Origin: Nymphaea colorata
Lineage: Eukaryota; Streptophyta; Magnoliopsida; Nymphaeales; Nymphaeaceae
Reading direction: 5' to 3'
Assembly (NCBI RefSeq): GCF_008831285.2
Contig: NC_045149.1
Location: 4,207,500-4,271,499 of the forward strand
Length of the DNA stretch: 64,000 bases
Shown here: piece by piece, positions 12,835 through 25,529 of the stretch
Position numbering within the stretch: position 1 is the first letter of the stretch
How the letters are laid out: each line of letters opens with the position of its first letter
Made by a program: the position numbers and the translations under genes
Notes under the pieces: generated by a model
The model's input: only the letters and a program-made list of their open reading frames with translations
Told to the model about the DNA's origin: nothing
The model's database searches: none

Positions 12835-14722
12835 ATGACAATATTGTGTAGAACACTATAGTGTATAACATTTTAGTGTATAAGTCTATAGTGTATAAGA
12901 CTATTGTGTATAACACTTTAGTGCATGACACTATAGTGTATAACATTTTAGTATATAAGACTATAACAGTATGGTGTATAACACTATAACACTATAATGT
13001 ATTACAATAAAACACTATGGTGTATAGCACTATAACTCAATAACACTATAGTATATGACACTATAGTGTATAGTACTACAATATTTGAAACTATAACACT
13101 ATAGTGTATTACACTACTACACAATATTGTATAACAATATAGTGTGTAACACTATAGTGTATAACACTACAACACTATAGTGTAAAACACTATAACACTA
13201 GAGTTTATTACACTATGATGTGTAATACTTCAATGTTTAACAAATTAACACTATAGTGTGTAACTCTATTATAGTTTATGACACTATGACACTATCGGCA
13301 GTTTGTAACTGTATTTTAGTGTATAACACTACAGTGTGTACCTCTATCATAGTGTATAACACTATAGTGTGTAATTCTATTACAGTGTTTAAGACTATCA
13401 AACTATTTGTCATTATATAATATAGTGTATAACACAATAGGACTATGCTGTATCACACTATAGTGTATGACACTATAACATTATATTATAGAACACTACA
13501 GGGTATGACACTATAATGCTATTGTGTATAACACCATACTGTATAACACTAGAGCATATAATATATTACATATACAATTATATTGTACAACACTATAGTG
13601 TAAAACACTATAACTAAATATTTTACAACAATATATGGTATAACACTATAGTGTATAACAGAAAATGACTGTACTATATCACATTATAGTGTATGACATA
13701 ATAACAGTGTAGTGTATAACACTATATTGTATAACACTATAATGTGTAACTCTATTATAATTTATAACACTATTATATTTTATAACACTATAACTCTATA
13801 TTGTATAACACTATAGTGTGTAACTCTATTATAGTGGAAGACACTATAACACTATATCGTATAACATTGCAATGTGTAAAACACTATAGTGTGTAACTGT
13901 ATTATAGTGTGCAACACTATAGTGTGTAACTCTATTATGGTGTTTAACGCTATCAAACTACTTGTCATTATACAATATAGTGTATAACACAATAGGACTA
14001 TACTGTATCACACTATAGTGTATGACACTATAACACTGTAGTGTACAATACAACACTATAGTATAGAACACTACAGGGTATGACAATATAACACTATTAT
14101 GTATAACACCATACTGTATAACACTAGAGCATATAATATATTACGTATACAACTATATTGTACAACACTATAGCGTAAAACACTGTAACAGTATAACTCA
14201 ATATTTTACAACAATACATGGTATAACACTATAGTGTATAACAGAAAAAGACTGTACTGTATCACATTATAGTGTATGACATAATAACAGTGTAATGCAT
14301 AACACTATAGTATATGACAATACAGGGTATAACATTATAATTTCATTGTGTATAACACCATAGTGCATGACACTATTACACTATGGTGTATAACACTATA
14401 ACGTTATAGTGTATAACACTATAGTGTATAGCTCAACAGATTATAACATTATAGTAGTATAATACTATAATGTATGACACTATAGTGTATAACGTTATAA
14501 TGTATAACAGTATAACACTATAGTTTGTAACACTATAATGTATAACACTATAACACCATAGTGTATATCACTATGATATAACACTATGGTGTATGACACT
14601 ACCATGACACTACCACACTATAACGTACAACACTATAGTGTATGACACTATAGTGTACAATATTGTAAAACTGTAGTGTAAAACACTATAACACTATAAT
14701 ATATAACACTACTACACTCCAA
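12835..14722. repeat. Palindromic tandem array, right part
   Basis: This continues the array at 1711-2092 with dozens of degenerate CACTATAGTG units spaced by TATAA. Within it, about 13330-13725 and 13890-14310 align as a higher-order repeat offset by about 555-583 bp, sharing rare words such as CACAATAGGACTAT, ACTACAGGGTATGACA and ACTAGAGCATATAATATATTAC. No coding content. Confidence 0.93.
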
Positions 14723-16066
14723 TGTAACATATGTACATAATGTACTATATATGTGTATGTCATAATGTAACATAGCATTACAGTATACATGATGTTGACA
14801 AACTTTATACATGTAAAAGGTATTATGTTAACATTATTATATACAATGTATGTAGCATACATATGTACATAATATATGTATCATAATATATATTATAATA
14901 TATGTATATGATATCATATATATATGTTCTACGTATATATTAATTATTCATATACTATGAAATATCTAGTATATATATTGCATATTATATATATATGCAT
15001 TATATAACATATGTACATATATGTACAATAAATATTACATATCAACATGTGGTACATACAATGCGTGTAATAGTTATTTGTTATATATTACATATTTAAC
15101 ACATAACACATAATATATTGTATATTATATAACTTATATTCTTGTTAGTCTAATATATAAAATGCAATATGCATATATGCATATATATACTCATTATATA
15201 TGTGTATATATGTATACAGTATATGTCTAATATATGTACTACACTATATACTGCTTATATTCTTTATAATATCATATATGTATACATAATGTGTAGTATG
15301 TTATACTATACAACATGTTATACAATGTGTTATGTACATTTCGTAAGTAACATATATATTGTAATATATATATACTTATAACTTATATAGTTGTAATTAC
15401 GTAAATGTATGCAACATATTATATATAATATATTACATATTGTTATAATATGTAATGATACACACATATACTATACATATGAACTAATTATATAATATAG
15501 TAATATTATATTTATGTACATGACATACATATGTATAATATTACATAATATACATATGTTGTATTAAACATATATACAATATATAACATATATGACATAT
15601 ATATATACATAAATTATACTAATAGTATAATAGTTATATAAGATATTAACAGCAATAGGTATATATGTGAGATATACATTTTACATGCATATATGATAAT
15701 GCATTATTGAAATCCCTTATATGTAAATTATGCATTATAACATATAAATTATAATGGTATAATGTACAATAATATACGTTGTACATATATTGTATAATGT
15801 GAATTTAAGTATCATAATCTATTTATAATACTATGGTATACATTATATCATCATTACATTTTAATGCATATAATACATTTATATTGAGCTCCTGCATGTA
15901 ATGTACAACATTATGCGTACATTATAAACAATAGGTATACAATATACACAAGGTAAAATGTTATAGTGTTATCCATTATTATATGTTGTATGTTATAATA
16001 CACGATATCATGCATTATATGGTATATGTGCACATATTAACATTTAATATATACAATTATAATATA

Positions 16067-16109
<43 letters not shown>

Positions 16110-16199
16110 ATTATATAATGAAATATAATATTATAATATATATACGAATATATATACATATATATAATTATATATACAAGTTAGACTCATTGGATTAAC

Positions 16200-16241
<42 letters not shown>

Positions 16242-16396
16242 ATAATACATATATTATATGCTATTACAACAATCATATGTTATAATATGTATATCTACTT
16301 ATAATACATATGTTATATGCTCTTACAACAAACATATGTTATAATATGTATACGTACTTATATATGTATATATACATTGCATTTAATACACCACAA

Positions 16397-16494
<98 letters not shown>

Positions 16495-16643
16495 TAACAA
16501 ATCATACATACGTATTATATGTACTTATAATACATATGTTATATGCTCTTACAACAACCATCTATTATAATATGTATCTATACTTATATATGTATATATA
16601 CATTGCATATAATACACCACAACTAATATTATCTGTATATGCA

Positions 16644-16725
<82 letters not shown>

Positions 16726-17690
16726 ATTAATAACAAATCATACATACGTATTATATTGCTATATACCATAACATATAAATTATGTTATGTATATATGTAT
16801 TAATATATGTAAATACAATATCCATATAATATGTACATATAATTCAATGATGTAATATATAATTACATACTATAAACTTTACATAGATAATATACTACAC
16901 ATCATATATATATATAAACATATGTATAGATTATGTACTATATAATATACATTATATACGTATAACATATGTTACAATATATATTATATATTTTGTAACA
17001 TTATTACATGTTTATATATATTATATGTACATTTTGTGATATGTAATATAATATATGAATCATATATTATATACATGTAATGAAAAATATAGTATATATT
17101 TGTGAATCATAAACATATTATATAATATATGTGTATTACACATAATACATATTACATGATAGAGTAATATTGATTATACATATATGTGTATAATGCGTAT
17201 AATATATGATATAATGTAACACATATGTTATATATATATATATATATATATATAGTTCATATGTATATACGTACTTATATATGACATATAACAGACATAT
17301 ACATTAAAATATCTAGATAGCGTACATATATATAATATAATATATATAACATATATGTTATTATAATACATATGTAAACATATATGTTTTTATATGGTTG
17401 TCTTAACATGCTTATTATAATAACATATACAATGTTATATAATATATGTTGTACATATTATATATACGTATATATGAAATTATAAAATATATAATGAATA
17501 TAATATTATGATAGTTGTTTACATTATATAGTAATACATTATAATAATAGTATATAATACATGTAACATATATATATTAATTATATTATGTTTATTATAT
17601 AATTGATATATGTAATATACATATTATACATACAATATAGATATATGCCAAAAATTACGTATAAATATTATTATAATACGTAATAATATT
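14723..17690. repeat. Extreme AT-rich tract with microsatellites
   Basis: Nearly all A and T, built of short self-complementary words (ACATATGT, TATATGCATATA, ATATAT). Pure (AT)n runs lie at 16070-16106, 16203-16233, 16404-16489 and 16645-16688, the last followed by (GT)n at 16688-16722, with another at about 17231-17253. Frames here encode only Tyr/Ile/Met-rich artefacts. It adjoins the palindromic satellite with no sharp boundary. Confidence 0.9.
16301..16758. repeat. ~230-bp tandem duplication containing microsatellites
   Basis: Copy A (16301-16526) and copy B (16527-about 16758) both begin with ATAATACATATGTTATATGC, continue through TTACAACA and ATACACCACAA, cross a microsatellite, and end with AATTAATAACAAATCATACA. 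A shorter third copy of the first 59 bp lies at 16242-16300. The internal microsatellite has diverged: pure AT in A, AT then GT in B. Confidence 0.88.
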
Positions 17691-19030
17691 GCAAGAGTCC
17701 TAGCATGCACATGATTCATACTTGTTTTCACATGAATACATTTGAGGACATATCTTTTGAACTGCATGTTTTCAAAATAAAACTTGTTTTTTGTCAAAAC
17801 CCTAGGTTAAAACGTGGTTGAGATCTAACTCTAGCCTAGCCTATCCGCTTCTTGCTAAGCCTACCTGATGTCTTAATTCAGACCTTGTATCAAGCCCCTT
17901 ACAATAAGCATAGCTCTAGTTCACCTTAGAACTAGGTGAAACCCTAACCTAGTTGGGTTTGTCTTGAACAATCGACTAGAACTTGTAACCCTAGCTAGGT
18001 TTGACTAAATCAAATCTCGAATCTGATAGGTTCAACTTTGTAAACCTAGGTTAAAACAAGATCTAGACGTTGTGAATGGGATAACAAATCTTTGAGTTTG
18101 GATTTGAATCCAATTATATTTTGGATCTCGCTTTGGAGATCAAATTTGAATACTTGTACCTTAACCCTTTCGCACTTGATTTCAGAGTTGGATCTTATTT
18201 TGACTATCAGATTGTAAGTTTAGATTTAAATCTTGACCAATTTGAAGCGTGATTTTAGATTTTACAGGATTGGATCTCTATTTGGACTTTGGGTTTTAAT
18301 ATGAGAGTCAGATCTAGAACTTTGGATCTTGAACTTGAGTTATTTGGACCATGATTTCAATTCTCACAAAGTTTGATCCCAAAGTTTGGATTCTAGAACT
18401 GAACTCAAATTATGAATTTGATCTCGGATCATAAATTTGAGCTCCAATCTAAAACCTTGGCTGACCCCATCAACCCAAGACCTTTATTTTAAATCTTCGA
18501 ATTTGGATCTTTGAATTGGATCATAAAGTGTAAATTTGGACCTCACCTGAATCAATTTTTAATTAGATCACAATAGTTTGGATTTTGGATGTTAGTTCTC
18601 CTTAGGTCAATGTCCCTAAGATCCTAGAAGGTGGATCTCAACTATGTTTGGACCTAGGTTGCATGCAACATATTAGAGGTAGGGTCTATTGTATGGATCA
18701 ATGATGATCTGGACCATGAACCATGTCTTTGGATTCAAACTTCTCAGTTCACGAACTCTAGGGTCACTTAGATTTTTTTAAATTTTAGCTTTTCAAAATT
18801 AGGGGATGTTTTTCTTTCAGATCGGGACGACAATGAGAATTGAGGATCTGGAAGACTTAGTGTAGCACTTGAATTGATTATCGTTGGTAAAGGCACCAGG
18901 AGAGGTTAGATCTCATAACGATTTTGTGGATTCTCGCAAGAGATTGAAAGATTACTACAATTTCAAAACTTTTCCTATGTAATCGGTCTACATGGAATAT
19001 TATGAAATTTTGTATGTAAAACACCACTTT
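17690..19030 (+). repeat. Dispersed repeat family A, copy A3
   Basis: Non-coding sequence full of TTTGGATCT/TTGAATTTG words. It aligns by eye with 48640-49815 and 53966-54880 in the same order, sharing blocks such as the CTTTTCAAAATTAGGG-like word, GATGACAATCA-like, TTAGATCTCAT and AATTTTGCATG-like ends. I cannot assign it to a known superfamily. Confidence 0.65.
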
Positions 19031-20122
19031 GATCAAGTTGAGAAGGCTTGAATCCGACCCCCTAGCTTGTGGACAAAGCTCTTATGAACACTCAAACAAA
19101 ATGCACAGAGCCTATATGTATCCACGGATACCACATTATTGTGGACCAATAAAGGACTCCAAAACAAAAAGCTTCCCACAACGAAGTGCACCGGAATGAG
19201 AAAGCTAAAGCATCAAAATTGAAAACTTCTGCCTCTTAGCAATATAGAATTGGGAGACTTGAGCAACAACTAAGAATGATGAAGCAAACAGTAAGGCTCC
19301 CAACACACTCATTTTAGGAGTTTTATCCAAGAAGATGAGAACACAGTGAAATTGATGGACAAAAGACTAATCACCCTGTTTGCCACCATATCTCTAATTG
19401 AGTCTTCCTTCACCTGATAGGCTTTTGTTTTCCCAATCTTTCAGTTGCAACTATAGAAAAGGCTGCAACCTGACCATGTAAAGAGACAAACTGCCTTGAA
19501 TAGACAATGTTATTTAAAAAAACTACAAAAATTGCTGCACCACTAGTGAGGTTGCGCTTTGGGCCAAAGTTGAGGTTGACGATGCTTTTTCGTCCGAACC
19601 TGAGCTTGTAGAGTATGGGGAACCAGGAAGGAGGAAGAGATTGAGAGAGAGACGTACCGGATCAACAACTGTTGCTACAATGCGGTGAGGTGTCCACGCA
19701 ATGGTTGATTGAGAGGGAGGGACAAGCTGACCAGATGAATGAGAGAGAGAGAGAGAGAGAGGAAAAGAGGGTGGGTCGGTGGGATGGTAGACATGGCCGC
19801 TCAGATGTCTCTTTTTTCGTCTGCTATTTCCCCCTCATTAAGAAAAGGTAATAAGTACCACTGGCATCAAATCTCGATGATTATGTGAGCCATCCAATTC
19901 ATGGCATGGCGATCGAATGCAATGGATTACATCATTCAACTCGTGGAGACTATATATATGGTTTATGAATTTCTCACTTTAAGCTTGGACATATAAATCC
20001 TCCAGCCTCCCACTACACATCCCTCGATACATTTGGATTGGGCAGCACACGTTCATGACTGGATGGGCAGTAGGAGGATCTCATATATGTATATATAATT
20101 CTACCAACGGCAATCCCACTAT
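19031..20122. other. Unrecognised intergenic DNA with a short (GA)n
   Basis: No coding or transposon motif was recognised. A GA microsatellite lies at about 19740-19762. Confidence 0.4.
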
Positions 20123-20170
20123 AGGGATAGCCTCAGGGCGGATGTCAGCGGTTCGAGTCCGCTTATCTCT
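20123..20170 (+). pseudogene. Plastid-type tRNA-Ala (UGC), internally deleted
   Basis: The 48-base block starts AGGGATAGCCTCAG (acceptor and start of the D arm of plastid trnA-UGC) and jumps to GGCGGATGTC AGCGG TTCGAGT CCGCT TATCTCT (3' anticodon stem, variable loop, T arm, acceptor). The ends AGGGATA and TATCTCT still pair as a 7-bp acceptor stem with one G-U. About 25 bases, including the anticodon, are missing. There is no sign of the group II intron that divides plastid trnA. Downstream bases (CCAATTTGTGATCTTAACCGA) resemble the plastid trnA-23S spacer, which supports an organelle origin. It cannot be a working tRNA. Confidence 0.72.
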
Positions 20171-21707
20171 AGTCCAATTTGTGATCTTAACCGAAGGTAT
20201 ATGCTCGACCGAGCTTGATTTTGAGCCTATGAAGAATCTTCCCCAAAATGCATGGCCGTTCTTGTTGATCATTTTAGTTACTTTGGCGTAAGAGCTAATT
20301 CTTTTTATGAATCGTAACCACTACAAAGCCTTTTAAAGTTAACACAATCCCTTGTTTGCTGAGTTAATTCTGAAGCCTATTTGTAAGTTTTGAATGGATG
20401 CGCTGTCATTTTTTTTTATTTGAGTTAAAAACGAGCCTTTGGTGCTAGTAAATTATTCAAGTTGGGCGTTGCTGGTTAAAGTTTGGTTGTCAGACCGGCT
20501 ACGAAGCTACTTAATAACAAACTTTCGATTGGCTCCACCAAAGAATTTAGCAAGAAAATAAGAGTTCGCCGTCTTGTTGGAAAAATAAACAAAGCCAGCC
20601 TCCCAACTGTGCTTCCCTTGTCATAATGTTGTGACTTTTATTAAAAGGGCGTGACTTGTCGTGCATTATTTGCAAGCAATTTGCGGTCAGCAAAGCTTTA
20701 ACCTTTCAAAAATTGAGAAACTAATTTTTTGTTGCAGAAGTAATAACTTCTTTTTTTAATGGATTAATTTCTGCATGATAGAGTTCTTCCTACTTGTGGG
20801 AATTAGTTATGTCTTTTAACTTTTTAAGCTTAGCCGGTAGCCTTTTCACAACTTTAGTTTAAATTTTGAGGGTTGTAACTCCAAGTTTTGTATCCCGCCC
20901 TTTTTATCTTTCGTTTTTTCTCTCGCACATTTGATGGAAAGATCACTGGCACTTCCTTGACGCGATCTAACATTCTTTTGTCTGCTGCTGCCACCAGAAA
21001 ATGAAGATGGGTGGTACCCATCTTGCATCAAAAATTGTGTTCATGCTAGGGATGGAGGGAGGGAGTGCAAAAATTAAAAAATTTTAGTTGTGTAATGTAT
21101 TTTTTGGATTTGAGTTCAGTTTGGCCTTACTCGGATTCGAGGTTGAACTGTTTAACACCTCTTAAAAAAATCCTGACTTCGCCCTTGGTTACAAGAGTGT
21201 GTGCAATGACTAAAATGCTCTCATTAAAATATATAAAAAAAAAAAACCAAGGGTAAAAAAGGATTGTAAAAAAACTCAAAATGTTTAAAATGACCATTAG
21301 TTTTTAAATCAGACACTAGCACTTTTTGTTGCCCATAGCTGAACATAAATGTCGTCGCGTGAAATTGATTACCTGTGTGAAAACATTTGGTCTACTTATG
21401 AAAATACCAAAAATTTAGCTCCTCTTTTGCACGCTAGAACTTAATAGAATTGTCATTTTGTGGATACTCATGAAAACGTTAGGTGCACTTATGAAGACCG
21501 GAAAATTAGGAGGATCTATTATTATAGGGAGTTGAATTGAAATCAGCCGTCCGCCAGATGTTGCCAAAAAGTTAAGCAACTCAAACTCTCAAACTCCCTA
21601 CTAGAACCACCGTAAAACACAGTCACCTGGGTGCGTTTCATTTGAGCTCGCACCCCCACCGACGCGTTGCGGGTGCGGGTTCGGGTGCGGATGCGCTACT
21701 GCCCCTG
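20171..21707. other. Intergenic DNA, no gene recognised
   Basis: Short frames at 20055-20291, 20846-21031 and 21065-21256 have no recognisable domain. The start may extend a plastid-DNA insertion from the tRNA-Ala remnant for a few tens of bases. Confidence 0.4.
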
Positions 21708-21841
21708 GCCCCAGTTGTTAAAGTCGTTGAGCCATTGCTGTAACTCTTTTTAGCAGAGCTAACGTCCAGCAGCCAGCCGATTCCACATATATTGATGCTG
21801 TTGAGGTGTGCTTTTGAAAATTCTGTTTTCACATTTAGTTT

Positions 21842-22005
21842 TCTTCAGGAGAAAAAAGCATAAAGAGGTAACAAGAGAAAGAAAACCTGTGAAGAAAAGA
21901 TGTGGATGGTCTGTTGACAAAGCACCTGATAGTGGACCTCCAGGTGGCAGGAAAACTGGACAATCGAATAGTGGGATTACAATAAATATCAGTGACGACA
22001 AATGA
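21842..22005 (+). pseudogene. Possible exon of unknown protein (copy 1)
   Basis: After a splice-acceptor-like TTTTCTTCAG, an open frame reads basic residues (KHKEVTRERKPVKKRCGWSV), then Gly/Pro-rich, and stops after NISDDK at 22005. In the second copy (about 24120-24290) the frame is shifted by indels and runs into early stops. I do not recognise the protein. It may be a gene fragment carried by the duplicated unit, or chance. Confidence 0.3.
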
Positions 22006-23254
22006 GGTTTGACAAGGTTTGCAGAAGAAACAAGTCGCGGAAGGAGTTTCGTCCAAATATGACTTTCTCGAAGATGTGCGACAAAGATTGCAGTTATGTT
22101 GTAGGGTCCAACAGCAGACAAGAGTGTACCTTCTAAGAAGAGCTGATATGTATTTTCCATTAACAGTCAGAAGCATGCGTTGACAGTTGGGTTTTGAGAT
22201 TTCTGTACCTTCTAAGAACTTGCCAGCCAGTTTTTCTTCAGGTGATATCATTAACCTTTCCTTTGTATTAGGTTAGTTGCCTTGAGGATTTCTGGACATG
22301 GCTTGCTGTAATTTCCTTGGAAAGGCCAAATGATGTAAATCGAATCGGGAATCGGAATCCTTTGTGAACCGGCTTCATTAAAATATATTTTAAGATTTAA
22401 AAGTTAAACAAAATTAATATCATACAATCAAAATGGAAACCTACGAAATAATATGAAAGCAGAAACAGTTAAGAAAAAGAAATAAATTACTATAAACATG
22501 AATTACCCAAAGGATTGAGGATTTGCCACTTTTTAGATAAACATCTTTCTCATTTATAACCATGCACACAAAAACGTATTTTTTTGAAAAAAACATGATA
22601 AATTAAATTACCGTTTAAAACTTAAAAAAAAACATGTTTTTTTGAAAAACACGTTTTTAGTGCTCTTTTTTTTCAGGTTTTTTTCTGTTTTTTCATTTTT
22701 TTAATGCCAAACAGTTTTTTTTTATTTGTTGCAAATCTACTTATCTTTTGATGTTCATGTTATTAGTTTCTCACTTATTTTATTTTCATATATTTTAATT
22801 TTTTTAAATTTTAAAAAAATTATCATATTTTATATATATATATATAAAGTTTAATGTATTATACTCGAGAAAAACTTTACCGTTTAAAACTCTGAAACAT
22901 TATTTGTATCTTTATAACTAGCAAAGAAATTTCAAAAAGAATTATTTATAATTGACAACCAGTGGATGTATGGTAGAGGAATTTTGAAAATGTTTATTTT
23001 ATAGTTCATTACTTTATTTTGTAAAAGAAAAAATGAGATAAAGGGGGGAGTAAGTAGAAGGTCTCTTGGAAGGCTGTAAGGCTCTGGGCATTTCTGAAGA
23101 AAGGTCCAAGTATTGGAGACTAAGCACACCACCTCCTTTCTGGTGACAAAAGCTGCCACGAAGAAAATCAGACAGTTGGGAATACACACGACAAACACAA
23201 AAAGGATCTGATTCGATTAAAATTGGCTGATTCAATAACCCTAGGGAAGGGCCT

Positions 23255-23412
23255 TGAGTCTTACAGGCCACTGGCTAAGGTACTTGGTAGTGGGTAAGCG
23301 GCGTGTTGCTGGTTCAAGTGGCACCAATGTCATACATCCCTTGTTTCAACCCAAGCACGTCGTACCCTAGACCTCACTCCTGTTTGAACAGAGGGGAAAC
23401 AAAAAAAAGAAG
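23255..23412 (+). mobile_element. tRNA-derived SINE, copy in duplicate 1
   Basis: The head shows a pol III A-box-like ACTGGCTAAGG and B-box-like GCTGGTTCAAGTGGC about 45 bp apart. The body follows (CATACATCCCTTG, TTTCAACCCAAGCACGTCGTA, CTAGACCT) and the 3' end is an A-rich tail. AGTCTTA-like sequence on both sides is a candidate target duplication. The same element sits at the matching place in the second duplicate, so it inserted before the duplication. Confidence 0.65.
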
Positions 23413-23450
23413 TCTTCTTATGATGTGAGGTGATTTAGCTGCCATGAAGA

Positions 23451-23650
23451 ATGCGGCGTTGGGGCTGTAAGACTTTATTTGGAGAGGACGTTGGTGGTTT
23501 GACCAGAGCAGCACATCTATCTAAAAGGCTTCACATAGACGACATCAGCTTCTACCAGAGTGAGAGGGCCCTTCGCAATGCGGAAGACGTTGACAGCAGC
23601 GGTAATTATGCGGAAGCTAAATTTTTTCTAGAGTTTACTCTCAGCTTGAA
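23451..23650 (+). other. Possible conserved exon, unknown protein (copy 1)
   Basis: An open frame ending at AGCTTGAAG followed by GTAACT, donor-like, encodes GCKTLFGEDVGGLTRAAHL and HIDDIS...ALRNAEDVD...GNYAEA. The second duplicate (25749-25948) keeps the same frame with no stop and several amino-acid changes. I do not recognise the family. Two copies both staying open is mild support for a coding origin. Confidence 0.33.
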
Positions 23651-23785
23651 GGTAACTGCACCGACCGGACATCATTAACCATTAATATTTTCCAACACAA
23701 GTGAACTAATGAATACACTAGCTCATGATCAAAACTGTAAATCAGATTAACAATGCATTGGTTAAATCAAAGATTACATTGTTCT

Positions 23786-23876
<91 letters not shown>

Positions 23877-23904
23877 GTACGTATGCATATATATAATTGC
23901 TTGA

Positions 23905-23972
23905 AGTATTAGGAATGGCTGGGGTAACCATTCCTATCACGATTACTAAAAGTGATTGCATAACATACAAGG
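23905..23972. repeat. Sub-terminal-type repeat motif AGGAAYGG / CCRTTCCT
   Basis: TAGGAATGGCTGGGGTAACCATTCCTA forms a short inverted pair, followed by GTGATTGCATAACATACAAGG. The block recurs at 26180-26244 and the motif multiplies up to 26445. Arrays of short inverted motifs like this are typical near the ends of CACTA and some other DNA transposons. Confidence 0.5.
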
Positions 23973-25529
23973 TAACTCTTTTTAGCCCCAGCGGTTAAAG
24001 TACTTAAGCGATTGCTGTAACTCATTTTAGCAGACAGCTAACCTCCAGCAGCCAGCCGATTCCACATTTATTGTTGCTGTTCAGGTTTGCTCTTGAAAAT
24101 TCTGTTTTCACATTTAGTTTTCTTCAGGAGAAAAAAAACATAAAGACGTAACAAGAGAAAGAAAACCTGTGAAGAAAAGATGTGGATGGTCAGTTGACAA
24201 AGCACCTGAAAGTGAACCTTCAGGTGGCAGGAAAACTGGACAACGAACAGTGGGATTACAATAAATATCAGTGACGACAAACGAGAGGTTTGACAAGGTT
24301 GCAGAAGAAACAAGTCGCGGAAGGAGTTTCGTCCAAATATGACTTTCTCGAAGATGTGCTTGTTTTGACTTACAAAGATTGCAGTTATGTTGTAGGGTCC
24401 AACAGCAGACAAGAGTGTACCCTTGACTGTAGAACGCCATCAAAGAAGAGCTGATATGCATTTTCCATTAACAGTCAGATGCATGCCTTGACAGTTTGGT
24501 TTTGAGATTTCTGCAACCTTCTAAGAACTTGCCAGCCAGTTTTTCTTAAGGTGATATCATTAACCTTTCCTTTGTATTAGGTTGCTTGCCTTGAGGATTT
24601 CTGGACATGGCTTGCTGTATTTTCCTTCGAAAGGCCAAATGATGTAAATCGAATCGGGAATCGAAATCCTTTGTGAACCGGCTTCATTAAAATATATTTT
24701 AAGATTTAAAAATTAAACAAAATTAATATCATGCAATAAAAATGGAAACCTACAAAATAATATGAAAGCAGAAACAGTTAAGAAAAAGAAATAAATTATT
24801 ATAAACATGAAATACCCAAAGGATTGAGGATTTGCCACTGTTTAGGTGGGCATCCTTCCCATTGATGATGCATAGTCACAAAAAACGAGTTTTTAGCGTG
24901 TTCTTTTTGCTTTTTTTCACTTTTTCATTTTTTTTTAATGCCAAACAGTTTTTTTTTATTTTCTATTTTTTATTTGTTGCAAATCTACTTATCTTTTGCT
25001 ATTAGTTTTCATTTATTTTATTTTTCCTATATTTTTAGTTTTTTTTAATTTTAAAAAGTTATTGTATTTTTTTAATAATTTTTCTTTTTTTTTAAAGCTT
25101 GCCGTATTATATTCGAGAAAAACATTGTCGTTTAAAACTCTGAAACGCTATTTGTAACTATGTTTATAACTAATTGATAACTAGCAAAGAAATTTCAGAA
25201 AGAATTATTTATAATTGATAACCAGTGGATGTATGCCAGAGGAATTTTGAAAATGTTTATTTATAGTTCATTACTTTATTTCGTAAAAGAAAAATGAGAT
25301 AAAAAGGGGGAAATGTAGAAGGTCTCTTGGAAGGCTGTAAGGCTCTGGGCATTCCTGGACAACGTTCCGAATATTGGAGACTAATCACACCACCTCCTTT
25401 CTGGTGACAAAAGGCACCAAGAAAGTCGGACCGTTGGGAATACACACGCAAAAACAAAACGGATGTAATACGATTAAAATTGGCTGATTCAAATCGATTT
25501 TAATAACATTAGGAAAGGGCCTTCAGTCT

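Larger units (their letters stand above)
21708..23972. repeat. Tandem 2.27-kb duplication, copy 1
   Basis: From GCCCCAG at 21708 to CATACAAGG at 23972 this segment aligns with 23985-26244 in the same direction. Twelve bases separate the copies. It contains a possible exon, a SINE, a second possible exon and a CT-AT microsatellite (about 23784-23892) in fixed order. The copies differ by scattered substitutions and indels, so the duplication is not recent. Confidence 0.9.

Noticed and set aside
16310-16730. Tyr-Ile-rich frames in the AT tract
   Set aside because: Microsatellite translation in each of the two tandem copies.
20123-20170. Functional tRNA gene
   Set aside because: The anticodon and D stem-loop are deleted; only 48 of about 73 bases remain.
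20055-20291. 78-residue frame with a hydrophobic end
   Set aside because: It overlaps the tRNA-Ala remnant and shows no family motif.
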